64,000 bases of DNA from JAPLHP01 sp963720375 (GTDB lineage Bacteria; Chloroflexota; Dehalococcoidia; UBA2247; RBG-13-53-26): positions 52,802 to 116,801 of the forward strand of contig CAVRFM010000009.1 of the NCBI GenBank assembly GCA_963720375.1. Direction: 5' to 3'. Positions 28,642-38,020 of the stretch are shown in pieces; position 1 is the first letter of the stretch; every line of letters begins with the position of its first letter. The notes under the pieces were generated by a model. The model worked only from the letters and a program-made list of their open reading frames with translations. It did not search any database and was not told the origin of the DNA. The translations under genes were made by a program, and so were the position numbers.

Positions 28642-30720
28642 ATGCAGAGTTACAGCGCTGAAAGCATACGTAATGTGGTCTTACTTTCACACTGTGGGGC
28701 AGGCAAGACCTCGCTGTCTGAAGCGATGCTGTTCGCTGCCGGGGCCATCTCCCGATTGGGCCGGGTGGATGACGGCAGCACTACCTCTGACTACGATCCG
28801 GATGAGATAAAACGGAAGATCAGTATCAACCTCTCCCTCTTGCCCTGTGAATGGAAGAACACCAAGATCAATATCCTCGATGTGCCCGGCTACGCCGACT
28901 TCGTGGGTGGCGCCATATCGGGTATCCGGGTGGCCGATGGGGCGGTTATCGTTGTCTGCGCCTCCTCAGGTGTGGAGGTGGGCACCGAGTCGATGTGGCA
29001 AGCCGCTGAGGACCGGGCTCTGCCTCGCCTTATCTTCATCAATAAGATGGACCGGGAGAATGCCGATTTCTACAAGGTGGTGGAGCAACTTCAGAGTAAA
29101 TTCGGCCGGCATTGTGTTCCCATTCAGATACCCATAGGAGAGCATGCCGGCTTTGAAGGGGTGGTGGATCTTATCGGTATGAAGGCCTACAAGAAGGACA
29201 GCCAGAAAGAGGACGCAATACCTGCCGCTTTGGAGGGCCAGGCAGGTTCTTTTCGCGATAAGATGGTGGAAACCATAGTTGAACTCGATGATGATCTTAC
29301 CGTGAAGTACCTTGAGGGGCAGGAGATAGCAACGGAGGCCCTTCTCCGTGTCATGGTGTCGGGAGTAAAGGCCGGTAAGATAGTCCCTATTCTTACAGGC
29401 TCGGCGCTGCAGAACGTGGCTGTCTGGCGTCTTCTGGATGCGGTGTGCCAGTACCTGCCTTCGCCGAAAGAGACGGCATCAGTAGAAGCCGTTAATGCTG
29501 CTACCCAGCAGCCGGAGTCGGTCAAGCCTGAGGAAAGTGCTCCTTTAACTGCTCTGGTATTCATGACCAGCGCTGACCCCTACGTGGGTAAGGTGACCCA
29601 TTTCCGGGTTTACTCCGGCTCCATCAGCAGCAACTCTCAGGTGTGGAATGCTAATAAGGGGCAGGCGGAGCGGATCGGTCAGCTCTTCATGTTCAAGGGT
29701 AAAACACAGGAGGCGGTGCCCAAGGTTGTTGCTGGAGACATCGGTTCTGTGGGTAAGCTGGCCGTCACTGTCACCGGTGATACGCTCTCCGCCAAGGAGC
29801 GTCAACTGAAGCTGGCACCGATTGAATTTCCTGAGCCGGTGTTCAGTGTTTCCCTGCATCCCAAGACGAAAACGGATGTGGACAAGCTGGGGACGGTCTT
29901 GCCCAGATTGGTAGAGGAAGACCCCACCATTCGTGTACGCAAGGATGCCGATACCGGAGAGACCGTTCTCTCAGGTATGGGCGACACGCATGTGGATGTA
30001 ACGGCTGAAAGGATGCAGCGCAAGTTTGGAGTGGGGGTGGAGCTGAAGGTGCCCAGGGTTCCGTACAAGGAGACTGTAACTTCGTCGGTGAAATCGGAAT
30101 ATAAGCATAAGAAACAGACCGGCGGGCACGGGCAGTATGGGCATGTCTTAATCGAGGTTGAGCCTCTGCCGAGAGGCACCGGCTTTGAATTTGCCGACAG
30201 GGTGGTTGGGGGTGCGGTTCCCAGGAACTTCATTCCTGCTGTGGAGAAGGGCGTTATGGAGGCACGGCATGAGGGTGTGCTGGCCCGCTATCCTATAGTT
30301 GATGTCAGGGTCACGCTCTATGACGGCAGCGCTCACCCGGTGGACTCCTCGGAAATGTCCTTCAAGATCGCGGCGGCGCAGGCTTTGAAGAAGGCTCTTT
30401 CGCAGGGGCAGGCTGTTTTGCTTGAACCGATAATGCGTCTTAAGGTCACTGTCCCCGAGTCCTTCACCGGTGATATTATCTCCGACCTTAATACCAAGCG
30501 CGCCAGGGTGCTGGGGATGACCCAGGAATATGGCAGCCAGGTGATTGAGGCCCAGGTGCCATTGTCCGAAGTCCTGCGGTATGCCGTGGACCTGAGGTCT
30601 ATTACCCAGGGGCGGGGCACCTATAAAATGGAGTACACCCGTTACGAAGAGGTGCCGGCTTACCAGGCTGAGAAGATCATCAGTGAGCGGGCAGCCGAGA
30701 AGGAAAAAGAGAAGGCTTAG
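28642..30720 (+). CDS. Elongation factor G-like GTPase (EF-G paralogue)
   Basis: A 692-residue translational GTPase. The P-loop is SHCGAGKTS, switch II reads DVPGYADFVGG where standard EF-G has DTPGHVDF, and the G4 motif is NKMD. Domains II to V follow in the normal order, including HGQYGHVLIEVEP and the C-terminal EYGSQVIEAQVPLSEVLRYAVDLRSITQGRG. The Cys and Ala in the P-loop and the Tyr in switch II in place of the catalytic His mark it as the EF-G-like subfamily (often called EF-G2 or FusA-like), whose role in translocation or ribosome recycling is not settled. It stands alone. Confidence 0.9.
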   Translation: MQSYSAESIRNVVLLSHCGAGKTSLSEAMLFAAGAISRLGRVDDGSTTSDYDPDEIKRKISINLSLLPCEWKNTKINILDVPGYADFVGGAISGIRVADGAVIVVCASSGVEVGTESMWQAAEDRALPRLIFINKMDRENADFYKVVEQLQSKFGRHCVPIQIPIGEHAGFEGVVDLIGMKAYKKDSQKEDAIPAALEGQAGSFRDKMVETIVELDDDLTVKYLEGQEIATEALLRVMVSGVKAGKIVPILTGSALQNVAVWRLLDAVCQYLPSPKETASVEAVNAATQQPESVKPEESAPLTALVFMTSADPYVGKVTHFRVYSGSISSNSQVWNANKGQAERIGQLFMFKGKTQEAVPKVVAGDIGSVGKLAVTVTGDTLSAKERQLKLAPIEFPEPVFSVSLHPKTKTDVDKLGTVLPRLVEEDPTIRVRKDADTGETVLSGMGDTHVDVTAERMQRKFGVGVELKVPRVPYKETVTSSVKSEYKHKKQTGGHGQYGHVLIEVEPLPRGTGFEFADRVVGGAVPRNFIPAVEKGVMEARHEGVLARYPIVDVRVTLYDGSAHPVDSSEMSFKIAAAQALKKALSQGQAVLLEPIMRLKVTVPESFTGDIISDLNTKRARVLGMTQEYGSQVIEAQVPLSEVLRYAVDLRSITQGRGTYKMEYTRYEEVPAYQAEKIISERAAEKEKEKA

Positions 30721-30730
30721 CAGTCCATTA

Positions 30731-30762
30731 CGTAGGGAGAGGTCTTAAGACCTGCCCCTACG
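30731..30762. repeat. 32-base near-perfect palindrome
   Basis: CGTAGGGAGAGGTCTTAAGACCTGCCCCTACG is close to self-complementary around TTAA. It follows the EF-G-like stop after 10 bases, so it may be transcribed and fold. The form CGTAGGGG...CCCCTACG resembles dispersed intergenic palindromes (REP-like). Confidence 0.65.
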
Positions 30763-30792
30763 CTGTCTCAGGAGTATTCCCCCGGAATAAAG

Positions 30793-30820
30793 TTGAGGAG
30801 CCATTAGAATGGCTCCTCAA
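30793..30820. terminator. Bidirectional terminator-like hairpin between EF-G and etfA
   Basis: TTGAGGAGCCA and TGGCTCCTCAA form a perfect 11-base stem around a 6-base loop. It lies between two convergent genes, which suits termination of both. No long T run follows, so the mechanism is uncertain. Confidence 0.6.
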
Positions 30821-30850
30821 TCAGTTTACAGGTCCGCCGGGTTTCTGCCC

Positions 30851-31849
30851 TTATTCCTTCAGCAGTTCCTTGATCTTCTGGGTGAATGGAGGGAGTGCCT
30901 GCTTCCAGTCTGCTACTATGCCAAATCGCGCCTCTCTGAAGATATTGGCCTCCGGGTCCTTGTTGATGGCGATGATGGTCTTTGACCCTGAGCAGCCTGC
31001 CATATGCTGGCTTGATCCGGAGAGGGCTATAGCGATATAGACGTCAGGGGCCACAATCTTGCCGGTAAGCCCTACCTGTATGCTCGCCGGTACCCAGGCA
31101 TTATCGACAGCAGGTCTGGTGGCGCCAACCGCTCCTTTGAACAATTTGGCCAGCTCCTCCAGTTGCTTGAAGCCTTCTACCCCGCCGATGCCCCTTCCGC
31201 CGGCCACTACTGCCGGTGCATCCTCCAGCTTCACGCCGGCTACCTCTTCCTTGACCTTCTTCACGAACTTGGTTCTTATCTTTGATGCGTCTATGCCGGC
31301 GGCAATATCAACTACTTCGCCCTTTCTTGCGGCATCGCGTGGTAGGGCTGTCATAGCCTTGACGCGCACGGTGGCCAGCTGGGGCAGGCTTTCCATGCTG
31401 AAAATCGCCTTGGCGTTGCCGCCGTAGACCGGCCGTGTCTGGACAAGGTGCTTGGTCTGTGCATCGATATCGAGATCAACACAGTCCATGGAGATCGCTG
31501 TGTTCAGCCTGAAAGCCAGCCTTGGAGCCAGGTCGCGGCCCATCGTAGTCTGTCCCATCAGGACTACCTTGGGCATCACCTGCTTTATAACATTCTCCAT
31601 TGCCGCAACATAGGCATCACTCTGATAGTCTTTGAGCAATGGGTCATCAACAACATAGACCTTGTCTGCGCCGAAGGCGATAGCTTCTGCTGCCAGCCCC
31701 TTGACTCCGCTTCCCAGCAGAACTGCGGACAGTCCTTCGCCCAGCTTGTCAGCCAGTTTCCGGCCGCAGCCCAGCATTTCCGAAGTAATGGCTGCCACTT
31801 TGCCTTCGACGATATCGCCAACCACTAACACGCCTTTGTTATCTGCCAT
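30851..31849 (-). CDS. etfA: Electron transfer flavoprotein subunit alpha
   Basis: EtfA binds FAD and, with EtfB, passes electrons from acyl-CoA dehydrogenases to the membrane or to a bifurcating partner. The C-terminal FAD domain is clear: GGRGIGGVEGF, then TRPAVDNAWVP, the QVGLTGKIVAPDVYIAIALSGSSQH block and IAINKDPEANIF. The 332-residue length is that of a stand-alone EtfA without a ferredoxin domain. AAGGAGG lies 5-11 bases upstream of the ATG. The order is etfB, small ORF, etfA, all minus strand. No acyl-CoA dehydrogenase gene is adjacent. Confidence 0.96.
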   Translation of the reverse strand: MADNKGVLVVGDIVEGKVAAITSEMLGCGRKLADKLGEGLSAVLLGSGVKGLAAEAIAFGADKVYVVDDPLLKDYQSDAYVAAMENVIKQVMPKVVLMGQTTMGRDLAPRLAFRLNTAISMDCVDLDIDAQTKHLVQTRPVYGGNAKAIFSMESLPQLATVRVKAMTALPRDAARKGEVVDIAAGIDASKIRTKFVKKVKEEVAGVKLEDAPAVVAGGRGIGGVEGFKQLEELAKLFKGAVGATRPAVDNAWVPASIQVGLTGKIVAPDVYIAIALSGSSQHMAGCSGSKTIIAINKDPEANIFREARFGIVADWKQALPPFTQKIKELLKE

Positions 31850-31859
31850 TAGTTCCTCC

Positions 31860-32063
31860 TTAAGTTGCTATCCTCTCGCAGTGCGTACTTTCCTTTTTCC
31901 CGGTTGAAATCTCTGCTTCTTCACCTTCGCCTGCATCAACAAGAGGGTTTTCGTCAACAGATAATAGTTGGTCCAGCAGCTTGTCTGCTGTTCCCGAGCC
32001 GGGGATTTCAGCAGCTTTCAGCCTGGCGTAGATGTATTCGATGGTGATTCCACAGCACGGCAT
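31860..32063 (-). CDS. Small hypothetical protein between etfB and etfA, 67 aa
   Basis: The frame fits into the gap between etfB and etfA with 53 and 10 bases on either side. It reads MPCCGITIEYIYARLKAAE, then an acidic tail VDAGEGEEAEISTG. I do not recognise a family. The position in the operon supports it as a real gene. The ribosome site is weak. Confidence 0.5.
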   Translation of the reverse strand: MPCCGITIEYIYARLKAAEIPGSGTADKLLDQLLSVDENPLVDAGEGEEAEISTGKKESTHCERIAT

Positions 32064-32116
32064 CTTCTAGTTTTGCCTCTTAAGAAATGTCTCTGTCCTC
32101 ATCTGCTGCAATACTA

Positions 32117-32920
32117 TTAGAGTACCTTGGCTTCTCTCAGGCGGACAGCCAGTTTGGCTGCAGCATCGGCTGCATTCTCGCCCTCAACAATCTCGCATTT
32201 CCCTTCTTTAACCGGCTGGAATAGCTTGACCAGCTTGGTGCGCCGTCCCTTGGCGCCGATCTTTGCAGCATCCACGCCGATGTCCTGGGGCTTCCAGATG
32301 ATAGGCTGTATCTTGGCCGCTTTCATGATACCCTTGAGCGCCGCGTAGCGGGGTTCGCCAAGCTCGTTGGTCACTGTGATGAGGCAGGGCATCGGTGCCT
32401 CCACTACCTCAAAGCCGTCAGCCACCACTCTTTCTACCAGGACCTTGCTGTCAACAACCTCAATTTTCTTGGCCAGGGTTATGCAGGGAATGCCCAGTAT
32501 CTCAGCTATTCCCACGCCAACCTGGCCAGCGTCCCAGTCTGCTGCCTGTCTTCCGCAGAAGATGATGTCAAATTTGCCGATCTTCTTTATGGCCATCGCC
32601 AGAGCATAGGCAGTGGACCAGCTATCGCCTTCCTCATAGGCCGGGTCTTCCAGAAGAATCAGTTGGTCGGCTCCCATTGCCAGAGGCTTCTTCACCACAT
32701 CTCGTACCAGATTGTTGCCCAGGCTCAGTACGGTTATCTTGCTGCCGGCCTTGGCGTCCTTGACCTTCAGCGCAGCCTCGACAGCCGTCTCGTCGAAGGT
32801 GCTGATTACAGGTGGAACGCCTGGCGGGGGGACAACCTTGTTGCTGCTCGGGTCAACCTTGAAGCTGGCGGGTGGTGCTTCGGGGTCGGGTACTTGCTTC
32901 ACGCAAACGATCAACTCCAT
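32117..32920 (-). CDS. etfB: Electron transfer flavoprotein subunit beta
   Basis: EtfB pairs with EtfA and binds AMP or, in bifurcating forms, a second FAD. The family marks are MELIVCVKQVPDP, ISTFDETAVEAALK, LAMGADQLILLED, and FCGRQAADWDAGQVG, and it ends with the lysine-rich LFQPVKEG. The 267-residue length is normal. AAAGGAGGATATC precedes the ATG. It is the first gene of the etfB-orf-etfA group. Confidence 0.95.
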   Translation of the reverse strand: MELIVCVKQVPDPEAPPASFKVDPSSNKVVPPPGVPPVISTFDETAVEAALKVKDAKAGSKITVLSLGNNLVRDVVKKPLAMGADQLILLEDPAYEEGDSWSTAYALAMAIKKIGKFDIIFCGRQAADWDAGQVGVGIAEILGIPCITLAKKIEVVDSKVLVERVVADGFEVVEAPMPCLITVTNELGEPRYAALKGIMKAAKIQPIIWKPQDIGVDAAKIGAKGRRTKLVKLFQPVKEGKCEIVEGENAADAAAKLAVRLREAKVL

Positions 32921-33164
32921 GAATGATATCCTCCTTTAGGTCGTCACTAGGACTTCAGCTTTGGTGGCCAGCAAACCAAACTTAAATTTAGCATGCGTCG
33001 CTGATTACTGTCAAATTAACTATCAGGGTGAAACACTCTATTGGCCGACGATTGGCCCATGCGGGTGCTGTGAGGCTGTTACCCGGAGTAGTGACCACCT
33101 CGTCCTTGTTGATTAAATGTGGCTGTGTCATAATGAATATTTACTTTAGTCAAGAGACTGAACG

Positions 33165-33542
33165 ATGTGGTGTAGAGGCATCAGGGGGGCTACCGTGGCG
33201 GCGGCGAACAAGAGGGAGGATATCCTGGCTGCAACACGGGAATTGCTGCAAAAGATGGTTGACTCCAACCAGGTGGAGAAGGAGGCGGTAACCTGCATGT
33301 TTTTTACCACTACACCTGACCTTAACGCAGAATTTCCGGCTGTCGCAGCACGCCAGTTGGGCTGGACAGAAACGGCTCTCATGTGCGGCCATGAGATGGA
33401 TGTTCCTCATAGCCTGCCCCGGTGTGTCCGGATCATGATCCTCTTCAATACTGAGAAGAAGGCTGAAGATATTGTGCATGTGTATATCAAGGGGGCCGAA
33501 GTGCTGAGGCAATCGCCGGATAACGGGGGGAAGAGAACTTGA
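33165..33542 (+). CDS. aroH: Chorismate mutase, AroH class
   Basis: The small trimeric AroH-type chorismate mutase converts chorismate to prephenate for Phe and Tyr synthesis. The sequence MWCRGIRGATVAAANKREDI, then PDLNAEFPAVAARQLGW and the active-site arginine in LPRCVRIMILFN are typical. The 125-residue length is normal. It overlaps the DAHP synthase start by four bases (TTGA), so the two are translationally coupled: the first enzyme of the shikimate pathway and the mutase after chorismate. Confidence 0.93.
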   Translation: MWCRGIRGATVAAANKREDILAATRELLQKMVDSNQVEKEAVTCMFFTTTPDLNAEFPAVAARQLGWTETALMCGHEMDVPHSLPRCVRIMILFNTEKKAEDIVHVYIKGAEVLRQSPDNGGKRT

Positions 33543-34597
33543 TCATAGTGATGAAGACAGAGTCCCAGGATAGGGAGATCGCGGATGTATTGGCGCGGCT
33601 GGATAACCTGGGACTGAAGGGGCACCTGTCCAGAGGTGTGGAGCGTACGGTGATCGGGGTAGTGGGTGTTACCGCCGCCGTCCCTGATCTGCGCGAGAGG
33701 TTATCGATGATCCCCGGAGTGGAGGATGTGGTGCCGATCTCCAAGCCGTACAAGCTGGCCAGCCGGGAGTTCAAACCTGAAGACACCGTCATCAAGGTTG
33801 GCGGAGTAAAAATAGGCGGGAATGAAGTGGTGGTCATGGCTGGCCCCTGTGCTGCGGAGACCAGGGAACAGGTAATGAGCACAGCGCGGGCGGTGAAGGC
33901 GGCAGGCGCCAGCATCCTCAGGGGTGGTGCTTTTAAACCGAGCACCTCGCCCTATTCATTTAGAGGTCTGGGAGAGGAGGGCCTCAAGCTTCTGGCTGAG
34001 GCCAAGGAAGAAACAGGGCTGCCGCTGATTACCGAGGTGCTCACACCTGATGACGTGGAGCTGGTAGTCAGGTATGCTGACATCCTCCAGGTGGGAGCGC
34101 GCAATATGCAGAACTTCATCCTGCTGGATGAGGTCGGGAGGGCCAACAAGCCGGTAATGCTCAAGAGGGGCATGTCAGCGACTATTCAGGAATGGCTTTT
34201 GGCGGTGGAATATATATTGTCCCAGGGGAACCGCCAGGTGATTCTCTGTGAAAGAGGCATCAGGACCTTCGAGACCTACACCCGCAATACCATGGATGTC
34301 AGTGCTATACCCATAATTCACAAGCTGAGCCATCTGCCGATTGTGGCTGACCCGAGCCACGGCACCGGCAAATGGTATCTGGTGGCGCCGCTGGCCCTGG
34401 CTGCTGTGGCTGCCGGAGCAAACGGTCTGATGATTGAGGTTCATCCTACTCCTGATACGGCCCTTAAGGATGGTGCTCAGTCCCTCACCTTCGAGCACTT
34501 CCAGGATCTCATGAGGCAGCTGGTCTCCTGTAGCTGCTGCCATGGGGCGCAGTGTGGCTGGGAAAAGGGCTTAGGATTAGAAGGGTATGAGGGCTGA
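33539..34597 (+). CDS. aroF: 3-deoxy-7-phosphoheptulonate synthase, type I-beta (3' end frameshifted)
   Basis: DAHP synthase condenses phosphoenolpyruvate and erythrose 4-phosphate, the first step to aromatic amino acids. An N-terminal ferredoxin-like regulatory domain of about 75 residues (MIIVMKTES...) precedes the barrel, whose marks are VVMAGPCAAETREQ, LRGGAFKPSTSPYSF, LQVGARNMQNF, and DPSHGTGKW. The start is TTG 33539, overlapping aroH. As read the tail is an odd SCSCCHGAQCGW. Dropping one base near 34522 gives SPVAAAMGRSVAGKRA and a TAG at 34572-34574, matching the normal family end. A second paralogue lies at 40366-41382. Confidence 0.93.
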   Translation: MIIVMKTESQDREIADVLARLDNLGLKGHLSRGVERTVIGVVGVTAAVPDLRERLSMIPGVEDVVPISKPYKLASREFKPEDTVIKVGGVKIGGNEVVVMAGPCAAETREQVMSTARAVKAAGASILRGGAFKPSTSPYSFRGLGEEGLKLLAEAKEETGLPLITEVLTPDDVELVVRYADILQVGARNMQNFILLDEVGRANKPVMLKRGMSATIQEWLLAVEYILSQGNRQVILCERGIRTFETYTRNTMDVSAIPIIHKLSHLPIVADPSHGTGKWYLVAPLALAAVAAGANGLMIEVHPTPDTALKDGAQSLTFEHFQDLMRQLVSCSCCHGAQCGWEKGLGLEGYEG

Positions 34598-35516
34598 GGA
34601 CGAGCTAAGAGGGTTTACCCCGCAGCGTGAGACCGTACTCACTATCGGTGTTTTTGACGGCGTTCATCTGGGCCACCAGCGCCTGATAGATTACCTGAAG
34701 AGGGAGGCCGCAACAAGGGATTATGTCCCCGGAGTGGTGACCTTCTGCCCTCACCCGCAGCAGGTGCTGTCGCCCCGAACTTCATTGCCTCAGCTGACTA
34801 CCCTGGAGGAAAGACTCAGGCTCATCCGTGAGTTGGGTATTGATCTTGTCGTTCCTCTTTCCTTTGATCAGGAGTTGGCCCAACTTTCGGCTCGCCATTT
34901 CATCGCTTTGCTGCAAAAACACCTCAAGATGCGCGGCCTGGTTATCGGCCCTGATTTTGCACTGGGCAGGAACAGGGAGGGGGATGTTTTCTCACTCCAT
35001 GATCTGGGGAAGGAGGTTGGTTTCTGGGTAGACGTTGTTTCGCCCGGAATGATAAACGGAGATGTGATCAGCAGCACCGCCATCCGCCAGGCTCTGGCAA
35101 AAGGTGAAGTAGCCAAGGCAAACCGGCTTCTGGGGCGGTCTTTTGCCCTGAGCGGGCAGGTTACTCATGGAGACGAGCGGGGCAAGCAGTTGGGCTTTCC
35201 CACTGCCAACCTGACTGTACCCACCATCCAGGCGCTGCCTGAAGACGGAGTGTATGTCACCAGGGCTTACCTTGGCAGCCATACATATGCTTCAGTGACC
35301 AACATCGGCAGGAGGCCCACCTTCGGGAAGGGAGACCGGACTGTCGAGGTTTACCTCATTGGTTTTAACGGTGTGGCCTACGGGAAGGAAATCAAGATTG
35401 AGATAATAGAGCGGTTGCGGGACGAGAAGCGCTTTCCTACCCCGGAGGACCTCAAGGCCCAGATAAACCGGGACGTGGAAAAGGCAATGTCGATATTGGA
35501 GAAGGTGGAAAGATGA
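34587..35516 (+). CDS. ribF: Bifunctional riboflavin kinase / FAD synthetase RibF
   Basis: RibF phosphorylates riboflavin to FMN and adenylates it to FAD. The N-terminal nucleotidyltransferase domain has GVFDGVHLGHQRL and the loop GPDFALGRNREGD, ending with ISSTAIRQAL. The C-terminal kinase domain has GKQLGFPTANL and TNIGRRPTF. The 309-residue length is normal. AGAAGGG lies just before the ATG. It overlaps tyrS by four bases (ATGA). FAD and FMN supply fits the many flavoproteins in the window. Confidence 0.96.
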   Translation: MRAEDELRGFTPQRETVLTIGVFDGVHLGHQRLIDYLKREAATRDYVPGVVTFCPHPQQVLSPRTSLPQLTTLEERLRLIRELGIDLVVPLSFDQELAQLSARHFIALLQKHLKMRGLVIGPDFALGRNREGDVFSLHDLGKEVGFWVDVVSPGMINGDVISSTAIRQALAKGEVAKANRLLGRSFALSGQVTHGDERGKQLGFPTANLTVPTIQALPEDGVYVTRAYLGSHTYASVTNIGRRPTFGKGDRTVEVYLIGFNGVAYGKEIKIEIIERLRDEKRFPTPEDLKAQINRDVEKAMSILEKVER

Positions 35517-36763
35517 CTGCCAGGGTGCCGGCCTCCCTGCTGAAGCGGGGGGTAGCGGAAATCATCAGTGAGCAGGAGATGGTGAAGCTCCTGGAATCCG
35601 GCAGGCCGCTGCGACTGAAGCAGGGGTTTGATCCCAGCCGCCCTGATATTCATCTGGGGCACGTTGTCGGGCTCCGCAAGTTGCGCCAGTTCCAGGAGAT
35701 GGGGCATCAGGTCATTCTCATTGTCGGCGACTGGACGGCCCAGATCGGGGACCCCAGCGGCCAGTCAATTACCCGTCCCATGCTGACCGCCGAAGAAGTG
35801 AGGCGCAACGCCGAGACGTATCTGCAGCAGTTCTTCAGAGTGGTGGACAAGAGCAGGACCCAGGTGAGGCTGCAGAGCGAGTGGTTCGGCAAATTCAACC
35901 TGAGCGACGTTATCAGACTGACCAGCAAGTTCACCGTGGCCCAGTTCCTGGCCCGGGAGGACTTCAGGAAACGCTTTGACAGCAGCCAGCCCATCGCCAT
36001 CACTGAGCTTCTCTATCCTTTGCTCCAGGCATACGACTCGGTGGCCATCGAGGCCGACGTGGAGTTCGGCGGCATCGACCAGAAGTTCAACTGCCTGGTA
36101 GGTCGGGAGCTGCAGGGGATGGTGGGACAGCGCCAGCAGCAGGTGTTCCTGGTTCCTCTTCTGGTGGGCACCGATGGCGTCCATAAGATGAGCAAGAGCC
36201 TGGGCAACTACATCGGCATTGATGAGCCGCCCTATGATATTTACGGCAAGGTGATGTCCATCCCGGACAATTTGATTATGCCCTACTTCGAACTCCTGAC
36301 TGATGTTGCTGGCAAGGAACTGGGAGAGATGAAGCAGCAGCTTGATTCCCAGTCGGTTCACCCAATGGAACTCAAGAAGCGCTTGGCACGAGACATCGTG
36401 ACGCAGTTTCATGGCGCCGAGGAGGCGCGGAAGGCCGAAGAGCGCTTTGCCAAGGAAGTGCAGAAGAGGGAGATGCCAGAGACGGTCGATGTGGTACACA
36501 TACAAGCTATGGACAGAGGTGGGGCCGAAGAAAAGGCGACCATCATCAGGTCGAAGCCCCTCATGTTGGTGCTTGTCGATGCCGGGCTTGCAAAGAGCCG
36601 TGGCGAGGCGAAGCGATTGATCATGCAGAGTGCGGTGGATGTGGATGGCGAAACGGTGACTGACATTGAGTTCAAAGTGGCTTCCGGCGCTCTGGTCAAG
36701 GTAGGCAAGCGGCGTTTTTGTCGTATAATGATAGACATGAACGCTGGCAGTGGTAGCGACTGA
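35513..36763 (+). CDS. tyrS: Tyrosyl-tRNA synthetase
   Basis: A class I aminoacyl-tRNA synthetase of the TyrS type 2 (TyrZ-like) subgroup. The HIGH-like motif is HLGH in RPDIHLGHVVG, the second signature is KMSKS in GVHKMSKSLGN, and a C-terminal S4 RNA-binding domain is seen (AGLAKSRGEAKRLIMQSAVDVDGE). The 416-residue length is normal. It starts within the ribF stop as ATGA. A strong terminator follows, so the aroH-aroF-ribF-tyrS operon ends here. Confidence 0.96.
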   Translation: MTARVPASLLKRGVAEIISEQEMVKLLESGRPLRLKQGFDPSRPDIHLGHVVGLRKLRQFQEMGHQVILIVGDWTAQIGDPSGQSITRPMLTAEEVRRNAETYLQQFFRVVDKSRTQVRLQSEWFGKFNLSDVIRLTSKFTVAQFLAREDFRKRFDSSQPIAITELLYPLLQAYDSVAIEADVEFGGIDQKFNCLVGRELQGMVGQRQQQVFLVPLLVGTDGVHKMSKSLGNYIGIDEPPYDIYGKVMSIPDNLIMPYFELLTDVAGKELGEMKQQLDSQSVHPMELKKRLARDIVTQFHGAEEARKAEERFAKEVQKREMPETVDVVHIQAMDRGGAEEKATIIRSKPLMLVLVDAGLAKSRGEAKRLIMQSAVDVDGETVTDIEFKVASGALVKVGKRRFCRIMIDMNAGSGSD

Positions 36764-36800
36764 CCCCGAGGGCCAGTCTTCTATAGTCCGACTAGAAGAG

Positions 36801-36830
36801 AAGGCAGGCCAAAGGCCTGCTTTATTATTA
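36801..36830 (+). terminator. Rho-independent terminator after tyrS
   Basis: GCAGGCC and GGCCTGC form a perfect 7-base stem with loop AAA at 36804-36820, followed by TTTATTATTA. It lies 40 bases after the tyrS stop. Confidence 0.85.
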
Positions 36831-36853
36831 GTACTTAAGATGGAGGCATAAGC

Positions 36854-37936
36854 ATGCAGCTACGTATCCCCGGCCCTACCCCTTGCCCTGAAGAGGTTCT
36901 TCGGGCCCAGACCAAGCAGATGATCAATCATCGCGGGAAAGAATTCGGTGTATTGATCCGCAAGATAACCGAACAGCTCAAGCGCTGTTTTCAGACCAAA
37001 GGGGATGTCCTCATCCTTACGGGTTCCGGTACGGGGGGAATGGAAGCTGCTGTTGTTAATACACTCTCGCCTGGCGATAGAGTGCTCTGCGTCTCCATCG
37101 GCTACTTCGGAGAGCGCTTTGCCGATATTGCCAGGGCCTACGGCGCTGATGTGAAGATGCTTCCCTTTGAATGGGGGACCGCTGCCGATCCTGAGGCAGT
37201 GCGCCAAGCTCTCAAGGCTGATCCGGCAGTCAAAGCGGTGCTGGTCACACATAACGAAACCTCCACCGGTGTAACGAACGATTTGGCTTCAATTACTAAG
37301 GTGGTGAGGGAGTTTGACAAGCTGATTCTGGTTGATGGTGTCAGCAGCGTTGGCTCCATCAACCTGCCGGTGGATGAATGGCAATGTGACGTTGTGGTCA
37401 CCGGTTCTCAGAAGGGATGGATGACTCCCCCGGGGCTGGCTATGGTGAGCATGAGCCAGAAGGCCTGGCAGGCATATGACAAGGCCAAGATGCCGCGCGT
37501 GTACTGGGATCTGGGCCGGGCCAGGAAGATACTTGATGAGAAGGGGCAGACTCCCTGGACGCCGGCGGTCTCGACGTTCTATGCCCTGGACGTTGGTCTT
37601 GACCTGATTGAGAAAGAGAAGCTGCCGAATGTGTTTGCCCGCCATGCCCGCGCGGCCAAAGCAGCCCGTGACGGCGCAAAATCGCTGGGGCTGTCTCTCT
37701 TCCCCAAGGAATCCTGTGCCTCTAACACTGTGACGGCCATCAATATCCCGCAGGGTGTCGATGCCAAGAAGCTGCTGCAGATAATGCGTGAGGAGTACGG
37801 CGTAGTTCTTTCCGGTGGGCAGCAGAAACTGGAAGGAAAGATCTTCCGCATCGGCCACCTGGGATGGGTGACTGAGGCTGATATGGCGGAAGTCACCTCT
37901 GCCTTGAAGAAGGCCTTGCCTCGGGCGAAGGCCTGA
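36854..37936 (+). CDS. Class V aminotransferase (serine/alanine-glyoxylate aminotransferase-like)
   Basis: A PLP-dependent aminotransferase of the alanine-glyoxylate / serine-pyruvate group. It starts MQLRIPGPTPCPEEV, has the phosphate-binding TGSGTGGMEA, the PLP aspartate in ILVDGVSSVGS and the Schiff-base lysine in VTGSQKGWMTPPG. The 360-residue length is typical. It lies about 85 bases before serA on the same strand. Anaerobes that lack canonical SerC use such an enzyme to aminate 3-phosphohydroxypyruvate, so I infer a role in serine synthesis. A photorespiratory or glycine function would also fit the family. Confidence 0.9.
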   Translation: MQLRIPGPTPCPEEVLRAQTKQMINHRGKEFGVLIRKITEQLKRCFQTKGDVLILTGSGTGGMEAAVVNTLSPGDRVLCVSIGYFGERFADIARAYGADVKMLPFEWGTAADPEAVRQALKADPAVKAVLVTHNETSTGVTNDLASITKVVREFDKLILVDGVSSVGSINLPVDEWQCDVVVTGSQKGWMTPPGLAMVSMSQKAWQAYDKAKMPRVYWDLGRARKILDEKGQTPWTPAVSTFYALDVGLDLIEKEKLPNVFARHARAAKAARDGAKSLGLSLFPKESCASNTVTAINIPQGVDAKKLLQIMREEYGVVLSGGQQKLEGKIFRIGHLGWVTEADMAEVTSALKKALPRAKA

Positions 37937-38020
37937 ACCTTATATGCTACAATATTGATTTGAATTTGGGCGTGGTAGTTCAGTGAATCGGGTGTCAGAA
38001 GGGTAAAGGTAGTAAGAATC

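Noticed and set aside
37961..38005. tRNA-like GGGCGTGGTAGTTCAGT sequence before serA
   Set aside because: The first part recalls a tRNA D-arm, but no acceptor, anticodon or T arm follows before the serA start.
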